Program-made: the position numbers and the translations under genes
Notes under the pieces: model-generated
Told to the model about the DNA's origin: nothing
What the model saw: only the letters and a program-made list of their open reading frames with translations
Database searches by the model: none
Shown here: in pieces, positions 13,515 through 19,830 of the stretch
Position numbering within the stretch: position 1 is the first letter of the stretch
Layout of the letters: the number at the start of each line of letters is the position of its first letter
NCBI GenBank assembly: GCA_034411955.1
Contig: DAOUMF010000103.1
Span: 1-19,830 of the forward strand
Direction: 5' to 3'
From: DAOUMF01 sp034411955
GTDB taxonomy: Bacteria; Chloroflexota; Dehalococcoidia; SM23-28-2; RBG-16-64-32
Length of the DNA: 19,830 nt

Positions 13515-14279
13515 TAGGCACGCCAGCACCTGGTCATGGAGGAGGCGGTTGCTGGCTACAGCGTTACCCCCTCGGATTGTGCGCCGGCCCCGCCAATCGG
13601 TGAAGCGGCCGTTGGCCTCTTCGATTATGGGCAGCAGGGCGGCGCAGTCCCAGACGTGCATGAGCGGGTCGATCATGACGTCCGCCCGTCCCGTCGCGAC
13701 CAGCGCGTACCCGTAGCAGTCTCCCCAGGTCCTGGCGGGGCCTGCCGCCCCTTCCAGTCGGTTCAGCCCCGCGCGCTGGGCCGGATACGCGGCGAAGTTC
13801 AAGTCTGTGGTAAGCCATGCAGCGTCGCTGAGCTCGGGGGTGTTTGAGACCTGCGCTCGCTGACCGCGCCAGTGGCAGCCTTCCCCCCTGGCGGCCGCGA
13901 CCGTCTCGTTGAGGGCCGGGAGACGGATGACTCCAAGGAGAGGCTCGTCTGCCTGTTCCACGCCGATGAGAACGCCATAGAGCGGCACGCCGTGGATAAA
14001 TGAGAAGGTGCCGTCGATCGGGTCGATGATCCAACGTCGTTTGGCCTTGGTCCTCGTGTCGCCGAACTCCTCACCGATCAGGCCGTCGTGCGGGAATCTC
14101 GACTCGATGGCCTGGCGGATGTACGCTTCCGCCTCCCGATCCGCTATCGTCACCGGCGACGTGTCGGGCTTCGTCTCCACGACGAGCTGGCCCTGGAAGT
14201 ACTTGAGCGTGATCTCGCCTGCCTTGTCCGACAGTTCGACGGCGAACTCGAGCAGGTCACGAAGAGATTCTCCAGCCAT
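13512..14279 (-). CDS. Inositol-monophosphatase-family phosphatase, HisN-like
   Basis: Mg-dependent, lithium-type phosphatase fold, 255 residues. GEEFG (near residue 69) and WIIDPIDGTFSFIHGVP (about 83-99) supply the first metal-binding set. The second is WDCAALLPIIEEANGRFTDW near residues 208-227. The GDCYGYALVATGRADVMID stretch is typical of the histidinol-phosphate phosphatase (HisN) branch more than of SuhB or CysQ. It sits 16 bases after the EEP gene and about 100 bases before the FGGY kinase on the same strand. No other histidine gene is in the window, so a role on a sugar or polyol phosphate made by the neighbouring kinase is possible. HisN identity is therefore likely by sequence but not by context. 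Confidence 0.88.
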   Translation of the reverse strand: MAGESLRDLLEFAVELSDKAGEITLKYFQGQLVVETKPDTSPVTIADREAEAYIRQAIESRFPHDGLIGEEFGDTRTKAKRRWIIDPIDGTFSFIHGVPLYGVLIGVEQADEPLLGVIRLPALNETVAAARGEGCHWRGQRAQVSNTPELSDAAWLTTDLNFAAYPAQRAGLNRLEGAAGPARTWGDCYGYALVATGRADVMIDPLMHVWDCAALLPIIEEANGRFTDWRGRRTIRGGNAVASNRLLHDQVLACL

Positions 14280-14295
14280 GACGTTCGAAAGCCCC

Positions 14296-15051
14296 CTAGC
14301 CTACATCGACCTTCGCCATGACACCGAGGTGGTCAGACGGAAACAGGGTCTCGTCATCTGGGTGAGGGGTAGCGAACGCCAGGGCGGCCTCCAGGGCGCG
14401 GGCGCCAGCCACGAAGACGTAGTCCAGGCATCCCGGCGGCGATGGGTCCCAGGTGTTGACCGGCGTCGGCCAGGTCCTCTCCGGGTCTCGTCCGTGCGCG
14501 GCCTCGTGAGCGGAGGTGAGCCGGGTCTTCAGGAGCGCGACCGTCGGCTCCTCCGGGTAGGCGTTGAAGTCGCCGACGACTACGGCGGCAGCGGCGCCGT
14601 GCCACGTGTCGAACCAGGCGAGCAGGCGCTTGGCCTGGCTGAGACGAACGTCGGTGGCGGGTGGTGGAAAGTAGAGGTGGGTGTTGTAGAAGTCCAGGGC
14701 CTCGCCGCCTTGCAGCCGCAGCCGGAGCCGCTGGGCGACGTTCTCGTGCAGCAGGTAGTCGAGCCCTTCGTGCGCCTCCACCGGCAGCCGTGACATGACC
14801 GCCAGCGCCTCCACGTGCGCGCTTCGCCCGGGCCGCGCCACGTGGTAGATCTCGTAGGGGGGCGAGTCGGTCAGGCGGTCGTTGGCCAGGCGGCACAGCG
14901 ATACCCCCTGGTCGGTTGCCAGATTCACCTCTTGCAGTCCGATAACGTCAGGCCGCAACGCCGTCAACTGGTCGAGCAGGAGCGGAAACCTTTCGTCCCA
15001 GCGGCCCATCTTGTGGAACAGGTTGAGGGTGGCAACGGTGACGGTGCTCAT
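14296..15051 (-). CDS. Endonuclease/exonuclease/phosphatase (EEP) family protein
   Basis: A metal-dependent phosphoesterase fold of 251 residues without a signal peptide, so probably cytoplasmic. Family landmarks: VATLNLFHKM (about 6-15), DVIGLQEVN with the metal-ligand Glu (about 35-43), NTHLYFPPP with the catalytic His (around residue 122), VVGDFNAYPEEP (about 156-167), DYVFV and SDHLGVMAKV at the C-terminus. The superfamily ranges from exonuclease III to sphingomyelinases and inositol phosphatases; the small insert pattern does not let me choose. First gene of the EEP-HisN-FGGY run. A -10 (TACAAT) ends 12 bases before the ATG. Confidence 0.9.
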   Translation of the reverse strand: MSTVTVATLNLFHKMGRWDERFPLLLDQLTALRPDVIGLQEVNLATDQGVSLCRLANDRLTDSPPYEIYHVARPGRSAHVEALAVMSRLPVEAHEGLDYLLHENVAQRLRLRLQGGEALDFYNTHLYFPPPATDVRLSQAKRLLAWFDTWHGAAAAVVVGDFNAYPEEPTVALLKTRLTSAHEAAHGRDPERTWPTPVNTWDPSPPGCLDYVFVAGARALEAALAFATPHPDDETLFPSDHLGVMAKVDVG

Positions 15052-15063
15052 CGGACGCCTCGA

Positions 15064-15092
15064 ATTGTATGTCGCCGTCGACAGTGGGACAA
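15064..15092 (-). promoter_or_regulatory. Promoter of the EEP-HisN-FGGY run
   Basis: On the minus strand TTGTCC (15092-15087) and TACAAT (15069-15064) are separated by 17 bases. The -10 ends 12 bases before the ATG at 15051, giving a leader of about five or six bases, the same geometry as at gatB. Confidence 0.55.
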
Positions 15093-15218
15093 CAACAGCC
15101 TCGTAGCGGGTGGCCGTGCGCGAGGGCCGCCGCCATGCTTACTGGTCAGCGAGCGCGAGGCGAGGCATACTGTCTATGCGTGAAACGGGGAAATGACCAT
15201 CGCGGAGGGAGGTGACCG

Positions 15219-16268
15219 ATGACGGGGCCAATGGGCAGCGCACAGCGTGGGGTCTACGAGGAGGCCGAACTCGGAGAAGCCGTCCAGTTGTGTGATCGGA
15301 GGGGCAGGCTTCTTCGGGCCAGCGTCGGCTGGTCAAGGCATCCCCTCCACACCTGCAATCTCAGGGGCCACTGGCCGAGGAAGAAGAGGTGGAGCTACTG
15401 GTGCGTTACCGACGACAGCCGCCTCTTCTCCGTCACCCTTGCCAACCTCGACTACATTGGCGTTGCCTTCGCCTACTTTCTGGAGTACGAGACGAACCGG
15501 TTCATCGAACAGACCGTGACGGTACCTTTGGGCAGAGGGTGCTTCCTGCCCGACACGGTCAGGGGCGACATCCTCTTCTCGAACAGAGCGATGAACCTTT
15601 CGTTCACAGAAGCCCAAGGGGGCACCCGGATTCGTGTCGAGAGCCCGGCCTTCGGAGGGGCCGCGCTCTCGGCAGATCTTCGAGTCGAGCAGCCGGAAGA
15701 CCACGAGACGCTGAACGTGGTCATCCCCTGGAGCGAAGACCGTTTTCACTTCACGTCGAAGCAGAACTGTCTTCCCGCCACCGGAACCGTGACGATTGGA
15801 GACGAGGCGTTCGAGTTCGCTCCGGGGAGGGCGTTCGCCTGTCTGGATTTCGGCCGGGGCATCTGGCGCTACGCCACCTCATGGAACTGGGCCTCGTTCT
15901 CCGGAATGCAGGACGGTCAATCGATTGGCATCAACCTTGGAGGCACCTGGACGGACGGTTCCGGCATGACTGAGAATGCCGTCTGCGTGGGCGGCCGGAT
16001 CAGCAAGCTCAGCGAGGACGTGCGGTTCATCTATGATCGGTCCAACCTGATGGAGCCGTGGGCCATGAAGACGCAATCGTCGGAGCGGGTCGACCTTCGG
16101 TTCACTCCTTTCTTCGAGAGGATAGCGAAGACCGATCTCCTGATCGCCAAGTCCGAGGTGCATCAGCTAATAGGCCGCTATTCAGGCACCGTCGTCCCGG
16201 ACGAGGGGACAGCGATTCGCTTCGAGGGGATGGTTGGGTGGGTGGAGGGGCATGAGGCCCGCTGGTGA
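15219..16268 (+). CDS. DUF2804 family protein
   Basis: A 349-residue protein recognised as DUF2804 (function unestablished). Typical features are the Trp- and Tyr-rich core CNLRGHWPRKKRWSYW (about 47-62), FAYFLEYETNRFIEQTV (around 83-100), the stretch around ACLDFGRGIWRYATSWNWAS (207-226), and SIGINLGGTWTDGSGMTENA near residues 236-255. There is no signal peptide or membrane segment; the protein looks beta-rich and may be a carotenoid/lipocalin-like or hydrolase-type barrel, but I cannot assign a reaction. A strong ribosome-binding site (GGAGGGAGGTGA) precedes the ATG. It is divergent from the EEP gene over a 167-base gap and lies upstream of the CoA-transferase genes, which have their own promoter. 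Confidence 0.85.
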   Translation: MTGPMGSAQRGVYEEAELGEAVQLCDRRGRLLRASVGWSRHPLHTCNLRGHWPRKKRWSYWCVTDDSRLFSVTLANLDYIGVAFAYFLEYETNRFIEQTVTVPLGRGCFLPDTVRGDILFSNRAMNLSFTEAQGGTRIRVESPAFGGAALSADLRVEQPEDHETLNVVIPWSEDRFHFTSKQNCLPATGTVTIGDEAFEFAPGRAFACLDFGRGIWRYATSWNWASFSGMQDGQSIGINLGGTWTDGSGMTENAVCVGGRISKLSEDVRFIYDRSNLMEPWAMKTQSSERVDLRFTPFFERIAKTDLLIAKSEVHQLIGRYSGTVVPDEGTAIRFEGMVGWVEGHEARW

Positions 16269-16272
16269 TCGC

Positions 16273-16291
16273 CTGCGGCGCGCGCCCGCAG
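16273..16291 (+). terminator. GC hairpin after the DUF2804 gene
   Basis: CTGCGG (16273-16278) pairs with CCGCAG (16286-16291) around a seven-base loop, five bases after the stop codon. There is no U-run, so it is only a weak terminator candidate. Confidence 0.3.
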
Positions 16292-16315
16292 AGAGCGGTC
16301 GCAACAGGCCGCCGG

Positions 16316-16324
16316 TGTTATAAT
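16316..16324 (+). promoter_or_regulatory. Extended -10 promoter of the CoA-transferase genes
   Basis: TGTTATAAT is a perfect TGn-extended -10 consensus. No good -35 is present, which is usual for this promoter type. Transcription would start near 16331, leaving a leader of about 80 bases before the ATG at 16410. Confidence 0.6.
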
Positions 16325-16353
16325 GCGGCCTTGATGGGTCTGGCCCGTGAAGC

Positions 16354-16390
16354 CAGGGCGGCGTCCAGGACACCGGTTGCTTCCGCCCTG
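16354..16390 (+). promoter_or_regulatory. Stem-loop in the CoA-transferase leader
   Basis: CAGGGCGG (16354-16361) and CCGCCCTG (16383-16390) form an eight-base perfect stem with a 21-base loop, entirely within the predicted leader. It ends a few bases before the G-rich ribosome-binding site (GAGGGGGA). It could affect translation or transcript stability. It matches no riboswitch class I know. Confidence 0.4.
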
Positions 16391-16409
16391 TAGCGTGAGG
16401 GGGACTGCG

Positions 16410-17174
16410 ATGGCGATCGACAAGATTGTAGGGAGCTTCGACGAGGCGGTAGCTGACGTCGCCGACGGCTCCATGCTATTCATCGGCGGGTTCGGTGGCC
16501 CCGGCGAGTGCCCCAGCTATCTCATCGCCGCCGTCGCCCGTAAGGCCGTCAAGAACCTGACCATCGTGGGCAACTCCGGCGGCTGGGGCCCGCAGCTCAT
16601 CGATATGCTGCGCGAACGGATGGCCGTCCTGTTGCGTATCCCGCCCGACTGGTACGACCCGGGCCTCCTGGTGGACCGCGGCCAGGTGAAGAAGGGGATA
16701 CTCTCCTTCCCGGCGGCCCCCGCCCGCATCTACACGCCCTTCGAGAAGGCGGTAATGGACGGCAAGGTTGAACTGGAGCTCATCGGCCAGGGCAGCCTGA
16801 CGGAGCGGATGCGCGCCGGCAAGGGGGGCATCGCGGCGTTCTACACGCCCGTTGGGGTGGGGACTATCGTCGAGGAGGGGAAGGAGGTGCGGGAGTTCGA
16901 CGGCCGCAAGCACCTCCTGGAGGTGGCCCTCAAAGGAGACTTCTCCCTGATCCGCGCCTACAAGGCGGACCGCTACGGAAACCTTGTGTACCGGGGCTCC
17001 TCGCGCACTTTCAACGCCACCATGGCCGGCGCCTCCACGGTCACTGTGGCCGAGGTGGACGAGGTGGTGGAGCCCGGCGGCCTGGACCCCGAGCACATCG
17101 TGACCCCAGGGGTGTACGTGCAGCGGGTGGTGGTGCGCCCCCGCGAGCCGCGCCCCTGGGACGAGCCCATGTAG
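16410..17174 (+). CDS. CoA-transferase subunit A (family I)
   Basis: Alpha subunit of a 3-oxoacid-type CoA-transferase (AtoD/ScoA/CtfA relatives), which moves CoA between a carboxylic acid and an acyl-CoA. 254 residues from the ATG at 16410, chosen over an upstream frame opening at 16347 because of the GAGGGGGA site and the family start (KIVGSFDEAVADV). The Gly-rich CoA-binding loop reads MLFIGGFGGPGECPSYL (about 25-41), with GGPGE where characterised enzymes often have LCGIPE. AFYTPVGVGT (about 140) and ADRYGNLVYRG (near residue 187) are further family motifs. It lies 33 bases upstream of subunit B. The specific acid cannot be inferred. Confidence 0.92.
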   Translation: MAIDKIVGSFDEAVADVADGSMLFIGGFGGPGECPSYLIAAVARKAVKNLTIVGNSGGWGPQLIDMLRERMAVLLRIPPDWYDPGLLVDRGQVKKGILSFPAAPARIYTPFEKAVMDGKVELELIGQGSLTERMRAGKGGIAAFYTPVGVGTIVEEGKEVREFDGRKHLLEVALKGDFSLIRAYKADRYGNLVYRGSSRTFNATMAGASTVTVAEVDEVVEPGGLDPEHIVTPGVYVQRVVVRPREPRPWDEPM

Positions 17175-17179
17175 GACCT

Positions 17180-17199
17180 GTCCTGAGCCTGCCGAAGGA
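17180..17199. repeat. Copy of a dispersed GTCCTGAGCCTG-CGAAGGA-type repeat
   Basis: GTCCTGAGCCTGCCGAAGGA lies between the two CoA-transferase genes. From memory, near-identical sequences (reverse complement CTTCGGCAGGCTCAGGAC, usually with T in place of one C) occur in very many copies in assorted bacterial genomes, including Chloroflexota. They yield spurious LRQAQD-type peptides. The AAGGA at its end is part of the subunit B ribosome-binding site. Confidence 0.6.
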
Positions 17200-17207
17200 G
17201 GGCACCG

Positions 17208-17879
17208 ATGCCTGGAGAGCGACTGGACGAGCAGACGATGGCCCTGAGGGCCGCCAAGGAGTTCGGAGATGGGATGGTGGTGAACCTGGGGGTAGGTATT
17301 CCCACCTTGTGCAGCAACTTCGTGCCGGCGGGAAGGGAGGTCGTTTTCCAGTCGGAGAACGGGATCATCGGCTTCGGGCCCATCGTCACGGACCCGGACG
17401 AGGCGGATGAGAACCTGATCAACGCCGGCGTGCAGCCGGTGCAGCCGAAGCCGGGAATGGCGATCGTGGATCACGTGGAGAGCTTCGTGATGATCCGGGG
17501 TGGGCACATCGACCTGGCGGTGCTGGGGGCGCTGGAGGTGTCGGAGCGGGGTGACCTGGCGAACTTCACCGTGCCGGGCAAGCAGGTGGGCAGCTTCGGC
17601 GGCGGGCAAGACCTCGCGTTCTGCGCGAAGAAACTGGTGGCGGTCATGACCCACACGACGCGCGAGGGCGGGCCGAAGATCGTCAAGGAGCTTTCGTCGC
17701 CCATAACGGCGCCCGCGTGCGTGGACCTTATCATCACCGACATCGCCGCCATCGAGGTGACTGACCGGGGGCTCCTGTTGAAGGAGGCCGTCCCCGGGTG
17801 GACGGCGGAGGATATCCAGGCCCTCACGGAGGCAAAGCTCAGGGTCGCCCCCGACCTACGGGAGATGGAACTTCTCTAG
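17208..17879 (+). CDS. CoA-transferase subunit B (family I)
   Basis: Beta subunit that carries the catalytic glutamate. 223 residues, normal for AtoA/ScoB-type proteins. VVNLGVGIPTLCSNF (about 24-38) and QSENGIIGFGP (48-58) are seen, the latter with Glu50 as the residue that forms the glutamyl-CoA intermediate. GGHIDLAVLGALEVSERGDLANF (approx. 97-119) and GGGQDLAFCAKKLVAVMTHT follow, then TDIAAIEVTDRGL near residue 181. AAGGAGGG lies five bases before the ATG and derives from a dispersed repeat. Same operon as subunit A; the complex is presumably heterotetrameric and cytoplasmic. Substrate specificity is open. Confidence 0.94.
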   Translation: MPGERLDEQTMALRAAKEFGDGMVVNLGVGIPTLCSNFVPAGREVVFQSENGIIGFGPIVTDPDEADENLINAGVQPVQPKPGMAIVDHVESFVMIRGGHIDLAVLGALEVSERGDLANFTVPGKQVGSFGGGQDLAFCAKKLVAVMTHTTREGGPKIVKELSSPITAPACVDLIITDIAAIEVTDRGLLLKEAVPGWTAEDIQALTEAKLRVAPDLREMELL

Positions 17880-17895
17880 GGATGCCGGGCATCCC
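17879..17895 (+). terminator. Hairpin at the end of the CoA-transferase operon
   Basis: GGGATGCC and GGCATCCC form an inverted repeat with one central base (an effective six-base stem with a five-base loop). It begins on the last base of the subunit B stop codon. No U-run follows, so termination is uncertain. Confidence 0.35.
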
Positions 17896-17999
17896 GGTTC
17901 AACCAGCGGCGGCCGGTCCTATCGCGGATCCTCGCTCTTCTGGTCTTTCTCCGTATGTGGCCGCGTCAGTCGGGCCTCCTCCTCGCGCTCCCGCGATAT

Positions 18000-18072
18000 C
18001 GCCCAAGTCAGTTGCGTAACGTCGTATGGATACATCTCAATCCTCTCTACTTAGGATACGACGGCTTGGGCG
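18000..18072. promoter_or_regulatory. Nested inverted repeats in the leader region of the DUF2961 gene
   Basis: The outer arms CGCCCAAG (18000-18007) and CTTGGGCG (18065-18072) and the inner arms CGTCGTAT (18020-18027) and ATACGACG (18056-18063) are perfect eight-base complements in nested order. They are separated by 12 bases on the left and one on the right, with a 28-base loop. This could fold into a bulged hairpin in the mRNA leader about 70 bases before the DUF2961 start, or be a pair of operator sites. The rest of the 17880-18140 gap shows no gene or clear promoter. Confidence 0.5.
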
Positions 18073-18140
18073 AGGTGGATTTGGCGAGGGCGCTGGCCCG
18101 GGGCTGGCTTGCGGGATCTCGGCACGGGAGGTGACGCTTA

Positions 18141-19232
18141 ATGGCGATGGGTAGCTCTCTGGCCGACCTGGCGCGCGCCCGTCAGGGACGTCGACGCCGC
18201 GCTTCGAGCTGGGACCGCACGGGCGGCAACGCCGACTTCGTCGGCGTCGGCGCCGGCCAGACGGTGGTTCTGTGCGACCTGGAATGCGCGGGCGTCATCC
18301 GCCACATCTGGTGCACGATGGCTGCGCCCCGTAACCCCCTCTACGCCCGCACCACGCTCCTGCGCATGTTCTGGGACGATGCGCCTACCCCCTGCGTCGA
18401 GGCCCCCATCGGCGACTTCTTCGGCATCGGCCACGGGATCGTCAAGAACTTCGCGTCGCTCCCTCTGACCATGAGCCCGGAGGACGGACGGGGGTTCAAC
18501 TGCTTCTTCCCCATGCCCTTCGCCAGTCGCGCCCGCGTCGAGGTCACGAACGAGGCGGACGCCGGGATGATCTTCTACTACTACGTGGACTACGAGGAGC
18601 ACGACCGCCGGGAGGATGACCTCCTACGCTTCCACGCCCAGTGGCGACGGGAGAACCCCACTGAGGGCTGGGGCGAGGGTCGCTTCGACGATGACATCGA
18701 GGCCGGCCAGATGGGCGAGTACCGGCGAGAGGTGTGGGCCACGCCCAACCTGGACGGCAGGGGGAACTACGTTATCCTGGAGGCGGAGGGCCGCGGCCAC
18801 TACGTCGGCTGCAATCTGAACATCGATTGCTTCTCTCGCCAGAAGAACGACTGGTACGGCGAGGGCGACGACATGATCTTCATCGACGGGGATGTCTGGC
18901 CGCCCACCCTCCACGGCACCGGCACCGAGGACTACTTCAACACCGCCTTCTCCCCTCGCCAGGAGTTCAATGCCCCCTACCACGGGCTGACCGTCTACTC
19001 CGGCAGCGAGGACTGGCCCTACAAGGGTAAGAACTCCGCCTACCGCTTCCACATCGAGGACCCGATCATGTTCCAGAAGTCGATCCGGGTGACGATCGAG
19101 CACGGCCACGCGAATAACCTCTGGAACGACTACTCGTCCACGGCCTACTGGTACCAGACGGAGCCGCACGCGCCGTTCCCGTCGATGCCGCCCGTCGACG
19201 AGCGGCTGCCCCGCCCCGACGGGGGGCCCTAG
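18141..19232 (+). CDS. DUF2961 protein, glycoside hydrolase family 172 type
   Basis: A 363-residue protein recognised by FWDDAPTPCVEAPIGDFFG (about 77-95), FFPMPFASRARVEVTNE (122-138) and LHGTGTEDYFNTAFSP (257-272), all hallmarks of DUF2961. Characterised members form CAZy family GH172 and act on fructofuranose or arabinofuranose linkages, such as difructose anhydride or D-arabinan. Glu241 in WYGEGDDM and Glu263 in GTGTEDYF, 22 residues apart, are the candidate nucleophile and acid/base pair by analogy recalled from GH172 structures. No signal peptide is evident, so the enzyme is probably intracellular, or N-terminally basic for another reason (RQGRRRRAS at about 14-22). GGGAGGTGA lies six bases before the ATG. 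It ends convergently with the methyltransferase gene, sharing CTAG. The substrate is unknown. Confidence 0.9.
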   Translation: MAMGSSLADLARARQGRRRRASSWDRTGGNADFVGVGAGQTVVLCDLECAGVIRHIWCTMAAPRNPLYARTTLLRMFWDDAPTPCVEAPIGDFFGIGHGIVKNFASLPLTMSPEDGRGFNCFFPMPFASRARVEVTNEADAGMIFYYYVDYEEHDRREDDLLRFHAQWRRENPTEGWGEGRFDDDIEAGQMGEYRREVWATPNLDGRGNYVILEAEGRGHYVGCNLNIDCFSRQKNDWYGEGDDMIFIDGDVWPPTLHGTGTEDYFNTAFSPRQEFNAPYHGLTVYSGSEDWPYKGKNSAYRFHIEDPIMFQKSIRVTIEHGHANNLWNDYSSTAYWYQTEPHAPFPSMPPVDERLPRPDGGP

Positions 19233-19822
19233 TCGATTCTAGCGGCCAGCAACTCGCCGCGGCCGATCGGCACGACCACAGCGGACAAGCGGGGATCGGA
19301 CTCGGCTCGTTGCCTGAACTCGGCCAGAGCCCCGGCAGCGGAGATGAGGTTGTCGGCCACGAGCAGGCCGCCGGCCGGAAGCAGGGGCACGATCAACTCG
19401 AGAAATCCGATGTAGTCGTTCTTCTCGGCGTCCAGAAAGACGAAGTCGATGGGCTCACGGCGGTCGCGCAGGTAGTCGAAGGCGTCGCCCTGCACAATGG
19501 CGACGGCGTCTTCGAGGCCGGCCTCGCGGAGGTTGGACGTTGCGAGCTGGACCTTTGCAGGGTCGATCTCCAGGGTGACGACGGTGGTGCCCACAGATTT
19601 GGCCGCTGTGGCCAGCCACATCGTCGAGTAGCCGCCGGAGGTGCCGATCTCCAGGATGAAGCGGGGCCGGGTGCAGAGCACCAGCGTGTGCAGAAAACGG
19701 CCTACATCAGGGGTGATCTGGCGCAATCGCTTCCGGCGAGGAAGGTCCTGTTGCCGTTCCAGGGTGTCCTGGCGCTCAAGTCTGTCGAATACGGCGCGGA
19801 GTTTGGCGTCCATCATGAACAC
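19229..19822 (-). CDS. Class I SAM-dependent O-methyltransferase (caffeoyl-CoA type, family 3)
   Basis: A cation-dependent O-methyltransferase of the catechol/caffeoyl-CoA group. RFILEIGTSGGYSTMWLA (about 54-71) is the SAM-binding motif I. VVTLEIDPAKVQLA follows (about 80-93), then GDAFDYL, and FVFLDAEKNDYIGF (about 127-140) supplies metal-ligand Asp. LLVADNLI (about 153-160) contains the conserved Asp-Asn. 197 residues is slightly short for the family (about 210-220). The start is uncertain: GTG at 19822 and ATGs at 19816 and 19813 are all in frame, and the upstream region is cut by the window edge, so a few N-terminal residues may be missing. The acceptor molecule is unknown. Confidence 0.88.
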   Translation of the reverse strand: MFMMDAKLRAVFDRLERQDTLERQQDLPRRKRLRQITPDVGRFLHTLVLCTRPRFILEIGTSGGYSTMWLATAAKSVGTTVVTLEIDPAKVQLATSNLREAGLEDAVAIVQGDAFDYLRDRREPIDFVFLDAEKNDYIGFLELIVPLLPAGGLLVADNLISAAGALAEFRQRAESDPRLSAVVVPIGRGELLAARID

Positions 19823-19830
19823 GGACGGGG

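Noticed and set aside
16476..17654. Minus-strand open frame (392 codons) opposite the CoA-transferase genes
   Set aside because: His/Leu/Arg-rich antisense shadow crossing two real genes and the dispersed repeat.
10008..19822. Whole right-hand block as a mobile island or defence island
   Set aside because: No integrase, transposase, toxin, nuclease-helicase or phage gene is present, and base composition looks similar to the left part; only the tRNA-like fragment hints at insertion.

Overview
The window reads as a high-GC bacterial chromosome segment. My best guess is Chloroflexota, possibly a Dehalococcoidia-like lineage. The support is indirect: a Thr-Pro-repeat lipoprotein with a Gmad2-like domain, a YvcK protein carrying an N-terminal membrane segment, L25 with a long Glu/Ala tail, and two kinds of dispersed repeat that I associate with such genomes. 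No rRNA or taxon-specific marker is present, so this assignment is inference.

Left part (1-9.4 kb): mostly housekeeping genes. A zinc alcohol dehydrogenase (minus) lies divergent from the ribosomal protein L25/CTC gene (plus), which converges on fmt (minus) across a hairpin. fmt is divergent from a small lipoprotein gene. A minus-strand run follows in transcription order: tRNA-Leu(UAA), gatB, yvcK, secG, a membrane-anchored peptide-type substrate-binding protein, and an S-adenosylmethionine hydrolase. Spacing is short throughout, so from gatB onward this is probably one operon.

Junction (9385-10004): about 620 bases without a convincing gene. It holds the tRNA-Leu promoter, what looks like the 3' half of a tRNA-Gly(CCC) without its 5' half, and an imperfect ~52-base direct repeat.

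Right part (10.0-19.8 kb): metabolic accessory genes. A plus-strand pair (Ldh-family 2-hydroxyacid dehydrogenase and RraA-like aldolase) converges on a minus-strand trio (endonuclease/exonuclease/phosphatase protein, HisN-type phosphatase, FGGY sugar kinase). Then come, on the plus strand, a DUF2804 protein, a two-subunit CoA-transferase, and a DUF2961 protein (glycoside hydrolase family 172 type). A caffeoyl-CoA-type O-methyltransferase lies convergent at the right edge. The set suggests uptake-independent catabolism of sugar acids, polyols or furanosides, feeding 2-oxo acids and acyl-CoA metabolism. No transporter or regulator in the window ties the pieces together.

Several promoters (gatB, the EEP gene, fmt) have -10 elements only 12-16 bases before the start codon, implying nearly leaderless mRNAs. 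I saw no CRISPR array, transposase, integrase, phage gene or recognisable defence system. No claim here rests on a database search.
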